DNA from: Erysipelotrichaceae bacterium
Lineage (GTDB): Bacteria > Bacillota_I > Bacilli_A > RFN20 > CAG-826
DNA length: 64,000 nt
Assembly (NCBI GenBank): GCA_015058945.1
Contig: SVBF01000009.1
Location: 1 to 64,000 of the forward strand
Direction: 5' to 3'
Shown here: one piece after another, positions 26,925-33,923 of the stretch
How positions within the stretch are numbered: position 1 is the stretch's first letter
Layout: each line of letters starts with the position of its first letter
Made by a program: the position numbers and the translations under genes
The notes under the pieces: model-generated
The model's input: the letters and a program-made list of their open reading frames with translations, nothing else
What the model was told of the DNA's origin: nothing
Database searches by the model: none

Positions 26925-27001
26925 GGTCCATTAGCTCAGCCGGTTAGAGCGTTCGACTTATAATCGAAAGGTCCGGTGTTCAAGTCACCGATGGACTACC
27001 A
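26925..27001 (+). tRNA. tRNA-Ile (TAT)
   Basis: Acceptor GGTCCAT pairs with ATGGACT (first pair G-U); the anticodon stem TTCGA/TCGAA encloses CTTATAA, giving anticodon TAT; the T loop is TTCAAGT; CCA is encoded. It reads the AUA codon directly and is not the usual CAT anticodon that needs lysidine. Confidence 0.88.
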
Positions 27002-27010
27002 AGATAACCT

Positions 27011-27037
27011 AGCGTCGCGATTGCGGCGCTTTCTTTT
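27011..27037 (+). terminator. Terminator after tRNA-Ile
   Basis: AGCGTCGC-GATT-GCGGCGCT with one mismatch, followed by TTCTTTT. Confidence 0.75.
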
Positions 27038-27086
27038 ATGTCTTTTCCGATAGGAAAGTCCATAATATATTTCAGTGAGGTACACC

Positions 27087-27656
27087 ATGAAAAAAGAACT
27101 TCCCGCCAAACCGATTTTATCGCCGCAGATGATCCAGATGATCGCCACCTATAACGACGACGGATCGGTCGATTTGATGAACGCCGCCTGGGGTGGCCAA
27201 CTCGATAACGACTTGCTCGTCTTGTCCCTAGACAAATCCCATCGCACCGTGACCAACATCCTCCGCGACAAGGATTTCACCCTCGGTTTCCCTTCTTGCA
27301 AGGACATCGTCGACTGCGACTATGTCGGCATCGTCTCGGGGAATAAGGACAAAGACAAATTCCTTAAGACCGATCTGCATGCGGAGAAATCCGACAAGGT
27401 GAACGCCCCGGTCATCAAGGAATTCCCGTTGACGTTCGAATGCGAGACCTTCAAGGTCTTCGATGACGAACTCGGCTTCTATCTGGTCGCGAAGGTCAAG
27501 GGCATCTTAGTCGACGAGGAATATGTGTTGCCTAAAGGCAAACTCGACGTCGACAAGATGGACCTATGCTTTTTCTCGCCGATGGATAACACCTACCGCC
27601 GTTATGGCGAGGTTTTGGCTAACGCCTTTAGCTGCGGCTTAAAGAAAAGAGGATAA
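27087..27656 (+). CDS. Flavin reductase-like domain protein
   Basis: A 189-residue FMN-binding split-barrel protein. The opening LPAKPILSPQMIQMIATYNDDGSVDLMNAAWGG fits the start of the flavin reductase family, where this region packs on FMN, and LVLSLDKSHRTVTNILRDK follows as the phosphate-contacting segment. The ATG at 27087 is chosen because GAGGT lies 7 bases upstream; a GTG at 27075 is in frame but sits on that ribosome site. It is followed after 2 bases by a glycosyltransferase. Whether it reduces free flavin or uses it for another redox reaction is not clear. Confidence 0.82.
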   Translation: MKKELPAKPILSPQMIQMIATYNDDGSVDLMNAAWGGQLDNDLLVLSLDKSHRTVTNILRDKDFTLGFPSCKDIVDCDYVGIVSGNKDKDKFLKTDLHAEKSDKVNAPVIKEFPLTFECETFKVFDDELGFYLVAKVKGILVDEEYVLPKGKLDVDKMDLCFFSPMDNTYRRYGEVLANAFSCGLKKRG

Positions 27657-27658
27657 CC

Positions 27659-28708
27659 ATGGCAGACAAACTGCGCATTCGCATGCTTTCCAGCGCCACC
27701 TCGGTCTCGGGCCAAGGCGTCGGCAGCGCCTATATGGAACAAGTCGCTTTGGTGCGCGAGCAAAGCGACATCTTCGAGATCTACGAAAAGGGGCAGAAGG
27801 GCAAAAGCGACATCAACCACGTTCACACCGTGAACCCTTCTTACCGCATGAAGATGGACAAGAAGCACGTCAACGTGATCTACGTCCATTTCATCCCCTC
27901 GACCTTGGACGGCTCTTTAAGGATGCCGAAATTCGCCTTCAACGTCTTCAAGAAATACGTGGTCTCCACCTATAAGAAGGCGGACGAGATCGTGGTCGTG
28001 AACCCGTCTTTCATCCCACCGCTTGTGGCCCTTGGGTGCAAGGAAGAGAACATCACGTACATCCCCAATTACGTCTCCAAGGACCAGTTCCATCCCCTTC
28101 CCAAGGAAGAGGTGCTTAAGATCCGCGAAAGCTATGGGGTCGCCCCCGACGCCTTCGTGGTGCTCGGTTGCGGACAGGTCCAAACCCGTAAGGGGGTGCT
28201 CGATTATATCGAGGTCGCCAAGCGCAACCCGAACCTCACCTTCGTCTGGGCGGGTGGCTTTAGCTTTGGCAAGATGACCGATGGCTATGACGAACTCAAG
28301 AAGATCATGGATAACCCGCCGGAGAACGTGAAATTCATCGGCATCATCGACCGCGACAAGATGAACGCCGTCTTCAACATGGCCGACATGCTTTTCATGC
28401 CCTCTTTCTCCGAGCTCTTCCCGATGTCGATCTTAGAGGCCGCCAATAGCGCAAAGCCCGTCCTCCTCCGCGACCTAGATCTCTACAAGGACATCCTCTT
28501 CGATTGGTATGCGAAGGAAAAGGACGTCGATGGCTTCGATAAGGAAGTCAAACGGCTAAGCAGCGATCCAGCTTATTACGCGGAATATAGCGAAAAAAGC
28601 GGCAAAATCGCCACCTTTTATTCAAAGGAACACGTCGCCGAAATCTGGCGTGAATACTATCCCCGCGTCTATAAGAAGTGGGCGGAGATCAAAGGGATTA
28701 AGCGATAA
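27659..28708 (+). CDS. GT4-family glycosyltransferase
   Basis: A 349-residue GT-B fold transferase. The C-terminal half shows the nucleotide-sugar domain: VVLGCGQVQTRKG (start of domain), then MLFMPSFSELFPMSILEAANSAKPV, where the ExxxxxxE-type acidic motif contacts the donor. The N terminus (RMLSSATSVSGQGVGSAY) forms the acceptor-side Gly-rich loop. It has no membrane helix but several basic surface stretches, and it resembles peripheral membrane enzymes that make glucosyl-diacylglycerols in Mollicutes and streptococci; that substrate is only an inference. The 3' end overlaps the convergent GT2 gene by 11 bases. Confidence 0.8.
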   Translation: MADKLRIRMLSSATSVSGQGVGSAYMEQVALVREQSDIFEIYEKGQKGKSDINHVHTVNPSYRMKMDKKHVNVIYVHFIPSTLDGSLRMPKFAFNVFKKYVVSTYKKADEIVVVNPSFIPPLVALGCKEENITYIPNYVSKDQFHPLPKEEVLKIRESYGVAPDAFVVLGCGQVQTRKGVLDYIEVAKRNPNLTFVWAGGFSFGKMTDGYDELKKIMDNPPENVKFIGIIDRDKMNAVFNMADMLFMPSFSELFPMSILEAANSAKPVLLRDLDLYKDILFDWYAKEKDVDGFDKEVKRLSSDPAYYAEYSEKSGKIATFYSKEHVAEIWREYYPRVYKKWAEIKGIKR

Positions 28709-29645
28709 AGGCGTTCTCAAGCAACGCCTGGTAAGGGGCTTTGGATACGTCCAAGGTCCCTTTTTTGAATAGGCCGCGGAAGGCGGATTTCATCTCTTTG
28801 ACATAGGCTTTGTCCGCGCCGGACTTCTTGTCTTTGCCTAGATCGAACGCGATGGAAAGATAGGTGCGGAAGCGGTGATGAAGGAACATCTTTAAGGCTT
28901 TGGGATCGCCGCTGCGTTCTAAGGTGAGTCTAGTGATCGCGAAGGCGGCAAGATGGCGCAAGGTACGGTCTTTGCGGGGAGAGGCGCTAGAGGAAGTGAC
29001 GACGTCTTGATAATAATTGATGACCGAATCCTTGATGGAGACGACTTTCTTTGCCCCAAGCAATAGCGACGCGACGAGACTAAGGTCCTCAAACATGACG
29101 CCTTTGCCCTCCAAAATCGATAGGGGACGCGCGGAGAGCAATTCGCGACGATAGAGCTTCGACCATAAGAAGGAACGGAAGCTCGCGTCCATGAAAAGGG
29201 CGTCAAGCGCCTGATATTTGTCATAGATCGCCTTTTTATTGTAGAAATAGGTCTTATGTTTCGGACCGACGACTTCGTCGAAGCAGGCGTTGACCATGTC
29301 GGCGTCATTGCTTAGCAAAGCATCGACCATCTTCTTCATCGCCCCAGGCAACATCTCGTCGTCGGCGTCGAGGCTATAGATCAGGTCGCCTTTGAGGTAG
29401 GGGATGCCTTCTTTGCGCGCGCCGCCCAAGCCGAAAGGGGTGTCTTTACGGACAAGCGTGACGTTATCGGGATATTCCTTTTCCAGGGCTAAGGCGACGT
29501 CGATCGTGCCGTCTTTGGCGTCGTCGAACATCAGCACGACGTCGATCTTTCCCTCGTAATCTTGGTTAAGCAGCGAAAGGACCGCGCGGCGAAGAGAATC
29601 TTTGTTCCGGTAGACCGGCATGAGGACGGAGATCGAGGGGTTCAT
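28698..29645 (-). CDS. GT2-family glycosyltransferase
   Basis: A GT-A fold transferase of 315 residues. The N terminus ISVLMPVYRNKDSLRRAV is the typical family start, DDAKDGT gives the donor-contacting Asp residues, and SLDADDEM is the DXD metal site. FEDLSLV near residue 200 fits the ED(x) catalytic-base region. The frame remains open upstream to 30107, but that extension lies opposite DegV and has shadow-like composition, so the start is 29645. No spaced ribosome site exists; a TATAAT lies 7 bases before the ATG. Likely acts on cell-envelope polysaccharide or glycolipid. Confidence 0.83.
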   Translation of the reverse strand: MNPSISVLMPVYRNKDSLRRAVLSLLNQDYEGKIDVVLMFDDAKDGTIDVALALEKEYPDNVTLVRKDTPFGLGGARKEGIPYLKGDLIYSLDADDEMLPGAMKKMVDALLSNDADMVNACFDEVVGPKHKTYFYNKKAIYDKYQALDALFMDASFRSFLWSKLYRRELLSARPLSILEGKGVMFEDLSLVASLLLGAKKVVSIKDSVINYYQDVVTSSSASPRKDRTLRHLAAFAITRLTLERSGDPKALKMFLHHRFRTYLSIAFDLGKDKKSGADKAYVKEMKSAFRGLFKKGTLDVSKAPYQALLENAFIA

Positions 29646-29652
29646 CCCCTCA

Positions 29653-29658
29653 ATTATA
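29653..29658 (-). promoter_or_regulatory. -10 box of a leaderless promoter (GT2 gene)
   Basis: Minus-strand TATAAT followed by TGAGGGG and the ATG at 29645. The G-rich stretch touches the start codon and is too close to act as a Shine-Dalgarno site. Confidence 0.5.
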
Positions 29659-29714
29659 TGGAAGACGCGCGCGCAACGCATTAAAATAAAAGAAGCCAAA
29701 TAAGGAGTTTTTTG

Positions 29715-30578
29715 ATGAAAATCGCCGTTTCCGCAGAAACCACCGTCGATTTGCCGAAGGAACTGCTCGAGCAATTCGACATCCATACCATTCCCTTCAC
29801 CTTGATCATGGGCGAGAAGACCGGACTCGATGGGGAAATCACCCCCGAGGACCTCTTCGCCTATACCGACCGCACGAATACCTTGCCGCGCACCTCCGCG
29901 ATCAACGAATTCCAATACGAGGAATACTTTAAGGGATTGCTCAAGGAATATGATCACGTCATCCACTTCGCCCTTTCTTCCGAAATCTCTTCCGCCTGCG
30001 AGCACGCGATCGCCGCTAGCCACGCCGAGGGGAACGAGGGCAAGGTCGACATCATCGATTCCCGTAGCCTTTCCACCGGCATCGCGCTGTTTTGCATCTA
30101 CGCCCATAAGCTCATCGAGGCGGGCAAGGAGCCCAAGGAGATCGTCGAGCTATGCCAAAAGCGCATCCCCTTCGGCCAAGCTTCCTTCTCCCTCGAGTCC
30201 GTCAATTATCTCTATAAGGGCGGACGTTGCTCGATGCTCCAGATGCTCGGCGCGAACCTCATGAGGCTCAAACCGGAGATCTTCGTCAAAGACGGCAAGA
30301 TGGTGAGCGGGGCCAAATACCGCGGACCGATGCTCAAAGTCGTCATGGAATACGTCGAGGATACCCTCAAGATGTTCACCAATCCCGACCTAGAGGAAGT
30401 CTTCATCACCTATAGCACCGCTCCTGATGAGGTGCTCGACGCCGTCGAGGCGAGGCTAAAGAAAGCGGGATTCAAGCGCATCCACCGCACCAGGGCGGGG
30501 GCGACGATCTCCTGCCACTGCGGCCCGCATTGCCTCGGCATCCTCTACATCAACGACGGCCCGCACCCGATCGACTAA
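29715..30578 (+). CDS. degV: DegV family fatty-acid-binding protein
   Basis: A 287-residue DegV/FakB-type protein that holds a fatty acid for phosphorylation by the FakA kinase. The N-terminal VSAETTVDLPKELL corresponds to the family start SDSTxDLP, and DSRSLSTGIALF and YLYKGGRCS are the conserved fatty-acid pocket and GR(I/C)S motifs. The start is ATG 29715, 8 bases after AAGGAG; the preceding TTG is not needed. The C terminus (ATISCHCGPHCLG) matches the usual SHxGPG-like end. No fakA is in this window. Confidence 0.88.
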   Translation: MKIAVSAETTVDLPKELLEQFDIHTIPFTLIMGEKTGLDGEITPEDLFAYTDRTNTLPRTSAINEFQYEEYFKGLLKEYDHVIHFALSSEISSACEHAIAASHAEGNEGKVDIIDSRSLSTGIALFCIYAHKLIEAGKEPKEIVELCQKRIPFGQASFSLESVNYLYKGGRCSMLQMLGANLMRLKPEIFVKDGKMVSGAKYRGPMLKVVMEYVEDTLKMFTNPDLEEVFITYSTAPDEVLDAVEARLKKAGFKRIHRTRAGATISCHCGPHCLGILYINDGPHPID

Positions 30579-30595
30579 GCCAAAATCAACCGCTT

Positions 30596-30619
30596 GCGCC
30601 TCATACTCGAGGCGCTTTT
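30596..30619 (+). terminator. Terminator after degV
   Basis: GCGCCTC and GAGGCGC form a seven-pair stem followed by TTTT. Confidence 0.8.
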
Positions 30620-30677
30620 ATATGAATTTTCATGTGCGCGCGCATAGCTTCGAACCATAAAAATATTTCAAAAATTT

Positions 30678-30692
30678 AGATACAAAGTATCT
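30678..30692 (+). promoter_or_regulatory. Palindrome AGATACAAAGTATCT upstream of the ncRNA promoter
   Basis: A perfect six-base inverted repeat with a 3-base centre, in a very AT-rich stretch about 25 bases before the -35 box. It could be an operator or part of an UP-like element. Confidence 0.4.
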
Positions 30693-30716
30693 ACAAAAAA
30701 GAATGAAAAAAAGGGC

Positions 30717-30744
30717 TTGCGTGACTTTATGATGCGAGTATAGT
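30717..30744 (+). promoter_or_regulatory. Promoter of the large ncRNA
   Basis: TTGCGT (30717-30722), a 16-base spacer and TATAGT (30739-30744). It is preceded by an A-rich tract of the UP-element type. The predicted RNA start is near 30751, at the foot of the first hairpin. Confidence 0.65.
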
Positions 30745-31286
30745 TATGTGTTCCGCAGGGAACGCCAAGCCGTGAGGCCAGGCGAAACTGCGGCGCCACC
30801 TTGGCTTGCCGAGGTGAGGAGAGAGCGAGATGCTCCTAGGGAACTTCGGTTCCTCAAAGGTCTGCTGCTTCGAAACCTAAGAAGCGAGGCCGTTCGGCCC
30901 TTGAAGCCGTTCGGTCGGGGAATTGCCCGCCTTCAGGTAAACCTGTCCATGGGGTCGCGCTTGACGAAACTCCGCATCACGCGGAGGGGGAAGCTTGCGC
31001 TAAGGGCTCCTCGTCTGGGACGAGGGATGCCACCGCCGATACAAGACCCTGGCGGCTAGTGAATCTAGAGAGAAAGGGGGTTCTGGAAAGCCTTGGAATA
31101 GGAAATCCAGGAGCAGGGGTTAACGGACTTCGCCGTTTCCCTCCGAGGACGCTGTCTCCTCGCCGGTGCACCGGGCAACGTGATGGCTACCTGAGCGTGA
31201 AACCTTGCCGAAGGCGTAGCAATCAGGAATAGGGTAACCCCCTGGAGGAATCCAGCCTCTCTCCCGTGTACGGGGCAATCATGGAT

Positions 31287-31322
31287 GACGGTGGCAGCGG
31301 GTCCGATTCCCGTCAAACCGTC
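31287..31322 (+). other. tRNA T-arm-like element within the ncRNA
   Basis: CGGG (31298-31301) and CCCG (31309-31312) enclose the seven-base loop TCCGATT, close to the TTCGANT consensus of tRNA T loops. GACGGT and ACCGTC close the outer stem. No acceptor or anticodon arm is seen around it. Confidence 0.5.
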
Positions 31323-32173
31323 CAAGCCAGCGCAGCGATGCCTGGCGCGGAGCATCCTCTCCGCCAGATAGGATCTGAAGCTATGGACCTCGGGTTCTCC
31401 CCTCATGCCGCAAGGCGCAGGGCCCCTCGAGTCAACGGGCTGCGGCGATGAGCCGATGTCCGCAGCGGAAGTCGCGCCGCTGCTAGGTAGAACCTAGAGT
31501 AGAAACCCAAGCGAACTGGGCGGTGACGCCCATAGGAGAGAAAGACTCCAGGTCCCATGGAAAGGCCCCGGTAAACCGAAACCTCTCCATTCCCCCTTCC
31601 AGTGGCCTTAACCCGCCCTCCTGGAGGATCCGGTATTAGCCCCGCGTGGGCTAGGCGAGAGTCCCCTCGCTAGTGAAACTATGAAGCGGGATTGCGAACA
31701 TGTCGGTCTGGCTTCGGCCGTTCAGGCGTGTCCGTGAACACCTGGGAATTCATAACCAGGTTGGTGCCCAAAGAGGCCCGGCGCGCGGTAAACCGCTGGA
31801 AAGGCCTCTTCCTCAAGGAGCGATCCTTGAGTGAGTGAGGAGACCACGGTCCCTCGGGAAGTCGTTCCACCCCTCAATCGTGAAGTCGGAACGTGGCTGA
31901 TGCACTTAGGCGAACGAAGACGTACCCTAAGGCGGATGTCGAGACCCATCAGGAGCGATCCGAAGTGGGCCTAGGAAGATAAGAGCTCTTCTCAGCGGTA
32001 CACCGCAGAATCAAAAACTTGTTCCTGAATGGATCGGCTGGTCAAGCTTCCGGTTCGGTAAGGAGCGATCACCTTCGGGTGAGTGGCTGGTTGGCATCTC
32101 CCACGAGGTAAACCTCGAACATGAAATGGCCCGTCAAAATTGGAGCTATACAGGACGTTAAATCGGAAAGCCG

Positions 32174-32209
32174 AGCGACACCACGCAGCGATGCGTGGCG
32201 TTTTCTTTT
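32174..32209 (+). terminator. Terminator of the ncRNA, first copy of a 36-base repeat
   Basis: CCACGCA-GCGA-TGCGTGG (32181-32198) followed by CGTTTTCTTTT. The 36 bases from 32174 are identical to those from 33019. Confidence 0.9.
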
Positions 32210-32248
32210 ATACGGCGATCCTTTGAGTCGTAAATTGATGTATAAGCA

Positions 32249-32277
32249 TTGTCTTGTAAGTTGTCTGTCATTACAAT
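32249..32277 (+). promoter_or_regulatory. Promoter of the RelB-PIN module
   Basis: TTGTCT (32249-32254), a 17-base spacer and TACAAT (32272-32277). A second TTGTCT at 32261-32266 lies in the spacer and may be part of an autoregulatory operator. Confidence 0.6.
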
Positions 32278-32298
32278 AGACATAGAGGAAAAGGAAAT

Positions 32299-32589
32299 AT
32301 GGAATTGATTCAAGTGAGAGTTGATGAGGAGACGAAAATTGCCGCCAATGCTTTGTTTGAGGCGCTGGGAATGGATATGTCCACCGCGATAAGGTCGTTT
32401 TTGAAAAGAGCGGTCGCGGTCGGGGGTATGCCATTCGAATTAAAGGTGGACGAAGCGACGAGAAAGGCTATGCTCGCGGTTAATTCGATGCGGGATACAT
32501 CAGAGAGAAATGGTAACTCGGAGATGACCCTAGAAGAAATCAACGATGAAATATCGAGGGCGAGGAAGGATAGAAAACGTAAAGGATGA
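32299..32589 (+). CDS. RelB/DinJ-family antitoxin
   Basis: A 96-residue antitoxin. The N-terminal ribbon-helix-helix (ELIQVRVDEETKIAANALFE, then GMDMSTAIRSFLKRAV) is the DinJ DNA-binding dimer domain. The C-terminal half is charged (LEEINDEISRARKDRKRKG) and should wrap the toxin. The ribosome site AGGAAAAGGA precedes the ATG. It overlaps the toxin gene by 4 bases. The pair is AT-richer than the genes around it, consistent with horizontal movement. Confidence 0.9.
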   Translation: MELIQVRVDEETKIAANALFEALGMDMSTAIRSFLKRAVAVGGMPFELKVDEATRKAMLAVNSMRDTSERNGNSEMTLEEINDEISRARKDRKRKG

Positions 32590-33008
32590 AAAAATACTAT
32601 GCGGTGATTGACACAAACGTGATTGTCTCTTCTTTGCTAAGGAAGGATTCGATTCCAGGCAGGATCGTCGATTTGACGTTGTTGGGCAGGATTGTCCCAC
32701 TCCTAAATGAGGAAATAATCGCAGAATATAAAGACGTTCTCATGCGCAACAAATTCGGCTTTGAGGCGGGCGAAGTGAACGATTTGCTGTTCAGCATCCG
32801 GGAAAAGGGAATCTTTTTGCAAAGAAAACAGGCCGAGGATTCGTTTCCGGATGAGGAGGATATCGTATTTTACGAAATCTGCCTTAGTGGACGTTCAACA
32901 ATGGAATCCTACTTAATCACCGGAAACCTTCGTCATTACCCAATCCGCAATTATGTTGTCACTCCTAGGAGAATGCTTGAAATAATCGAAGAAGACCCTG
33001 GATTATAA
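32586..33008 (+). CDS. PIN-domain toxin (COG1569-type)
   Basis: A 140-residue predicted Mg2+-dependent ribonuclease toxin. The first catalytic Asp lies in AVIDTNVIVS (Asp9); EEIIAEY supplies the conserved Glu near residue 43; FPDEEDIVFYE near 87-97 holds further acidic residues; and LITGNLRHYP is the typical PIN family C-terminal segment. It starts within the last codons of the antitoxin gene (ATGA overlap), so translation is coupled. PIN toxins are more often paired with VapB or Phd-type antitoxins, so the DinJ partner is a mixed combination. Confidence 0.9.
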   Translation: MKKYYAVIDTNVIVSSLLRKDSIPGRIVDLTLLGRIVPLLNEEIIAEYKDVLMRNKFGFEAGEVNDLLFSIREKGIFLQRKQAEDSFPDEEDIVFYEICLSGRSTMESYLITGNLRHYPIRNYVVTPRRMLEIIEEDPGL

Positions 33009-33018
33009 TTTTTATCCA

Positions 33019-33054
33019 AGCGACACCACGCAGCGATGCGTGGCGTTTTCTTTT
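33019..33054 (+). terminator. Terminator of the TA module, second copy of the 36-base repeat
   Basis: Identical over 36 bases to 32174-32209: the same stem, GCGA loop and T tract. It lies 10 bases after the toxin stop. Confidence 0.9.
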
Positions 33055-33066
33055 TTACCGGCATGT

Positions 33067-33099
33067 GAAAGAAAAGGCGATCGCCGGAAGCGACCGCCT
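33067..33099 (-). terminator. Minus-strand terminator of the 245-aa protein gene
   Basis: Read on the minus strand, GGCGGTCGC pairs with GCGATCGCC around TTCCG, followed by TTTTCTTTC. Confidence 0.75.
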
Positions 33100-33114
33100 T
33101 GATTCCATACGTTC

Positions 33115-33852
33115 TTAGTTGCAGGAATAAGTGAACGACAGACTGGTCAAGGTGCAGGTGATCACGTTATTCACGCAGACGAAGTTCGTGTCGCTATAGG
33201 TGAATTGGAACGCGGCCAAGTTCATGTTTTCCTCAGCGGGTTCCTCGTCGACCGAGGCCTCGGTCGTCGCGTCGTCCAAATCGAAGGAAACGCTTTCCCA
33301 ATCGTCGAAGGGGGAATCATTGATGCCGCCAAGGTTGACGATTTTGTCATAAACTTCCGGATCTTCGATGGTGGTATAGAATTCGTCGTTGATCCTCATG
33401 AACTTAACTTCGATGACCGAGCTTTCCACGCCTACGTCCTTCACCGTGATGGTCACCTCGGCGCTCATGCTGAGGACGTGCTGAAAGGAGAAGAGAATGT
33501 TGAAGTTATAAGCGTTGCTTACCGCACCCTCATAGGTATTATCGATTTGGAAGGGATCGCCCAAGGTTTCGCCGACGGATTGATGGCCACAGTCGGTGAA
33601 GATGAAGGCACCGTCGATATAGGTCTTCTCGCCGGTGACGATGGAGAATTTTTTGTCCGGTCCCTTGGTTCCGATCTCATAATCCTTCAACTCGATTTTC
33701 TTCAAATCCTCGCTGGTGAGGGTCAAAGTCTTCTCGGTGCTTCCCGCATCGATCGGTAGGGCTCTTTTTAAGCCCACGGCGGCGAGACAGGAGATGAGGG
33801 CGGTGCAGCTTAAGGCCACCGCGACGATACTAAATTTTGTTTTACGTTCCAT
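33115..33852 (-). CDS. Hypothetical exported protein, 245 aa
   Basis: The N terminus has a basic start and a hydrophobic core (FSIVAVALSCTALISCLAAVG), so it is exported; one of the two Cys in that segment could be a lipidation site (LISC), but a membrane anchor is equally possible. The rest is beta-rich and acidic, with conserved-looking Cys pairs near the C terminus (NFVCVNNVITCTL, YSCN) that could form disulfides. No family recognised. It is the last minus-strand gene before the toxin-antitoxin module and lies 71 bases after the cytoplasmic GH53 gene, so it may belong to the same transcript. Confidence 0.65.
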   Translation of the reverse strand: MERKTKFSIVAVALSCTALISCLAAVGLKRALPIDAGSTEKTLTLTSEDLKKIELKDYEIGTKGPDKKFSIVTGEKTYIDGAFIFTDCGHQSVGETLGDPFQIDNTYEGAVSNAYNFNILFSFQHVLSMSAEVTITVKDVGVESSVIEVKFMRINDEFYTTIEDPEVYDKIVNLGGINDSPFDDWESVSFDLDDATTEASVDEEPAEENMNLAAFQFTYSDTNFVCVNNVITCTLTSLSFTYSCN

Positions 33853-33923
33853 AAGTGTTTCCTAGACGGCAAAGAATTATCCAAAGATTGTGGGAAAAAC
33901 GCAACCTTGGATAAGTCCAAGGG

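Larger units (their letters stand above)
30750..32209 (+). ncRNA. Candidate large structured non-coding RNA, about 1.46 kb
   Basis: No credible gene is found on either strand for about 1.5 kb, yet the plus strand is packed with perfect hairpins. Examples: 30750-30763 (GTTCC/GGAAC), 30840-30853 (UUCG loop), 30970-30986, 31009-31025, 31144-31162, 31242-31255 (GGAA loop), 31483-31497, 31518-31531 (GUGA loop), 31637-31653, 31812-31831 (eight pairs, GCGA loop), 32070-32081 (UUCG loop). Longer-range helices enclose them: GCCAAG 30764 with CTTGGC 30800, and AAGAGGCC 31771 with GGCCTCTT 31803. Four hairpins share the cap GG-UAAA-CC. A promoter precedes it and a GC-rich terminator ends it. It resembles the ornate RNAs (GOLLD, ROOL, OLE) in kind but exceeds the lengths I recall for them. 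I see no group II intron domain V, no rRNA signature and no RNase P core. Confidence 0.75.

Noticed and set aside
29646..30107. N-terminal extension of the GT2 glycosyltransferase
   Set aside because: It lies opposite degV and has shadow-like composition; the GT2 family starts at residue 1 of the shorter form.
30748..31949. Short open frames of 60-120 codons in the giant-RNA region on both strands
   Set aside because: Low-complexity Arg/Pro/Ser-rich translations, no ribosome sites, no overlap with a conserved motif; they cross perfect RNA hairpins.
30750..32209. The region as a group II intron or retron
   Set aside because: No 5' GUGCG-type boundary, no domain V-like hairpin near the 3' end, no reverse transcriptase gene nearby.
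30750..32209. The region as rRNA or RNase P RNA
   Set aside because: None of the universally conserved 16S, 23S or RNase P core sequences could be found.
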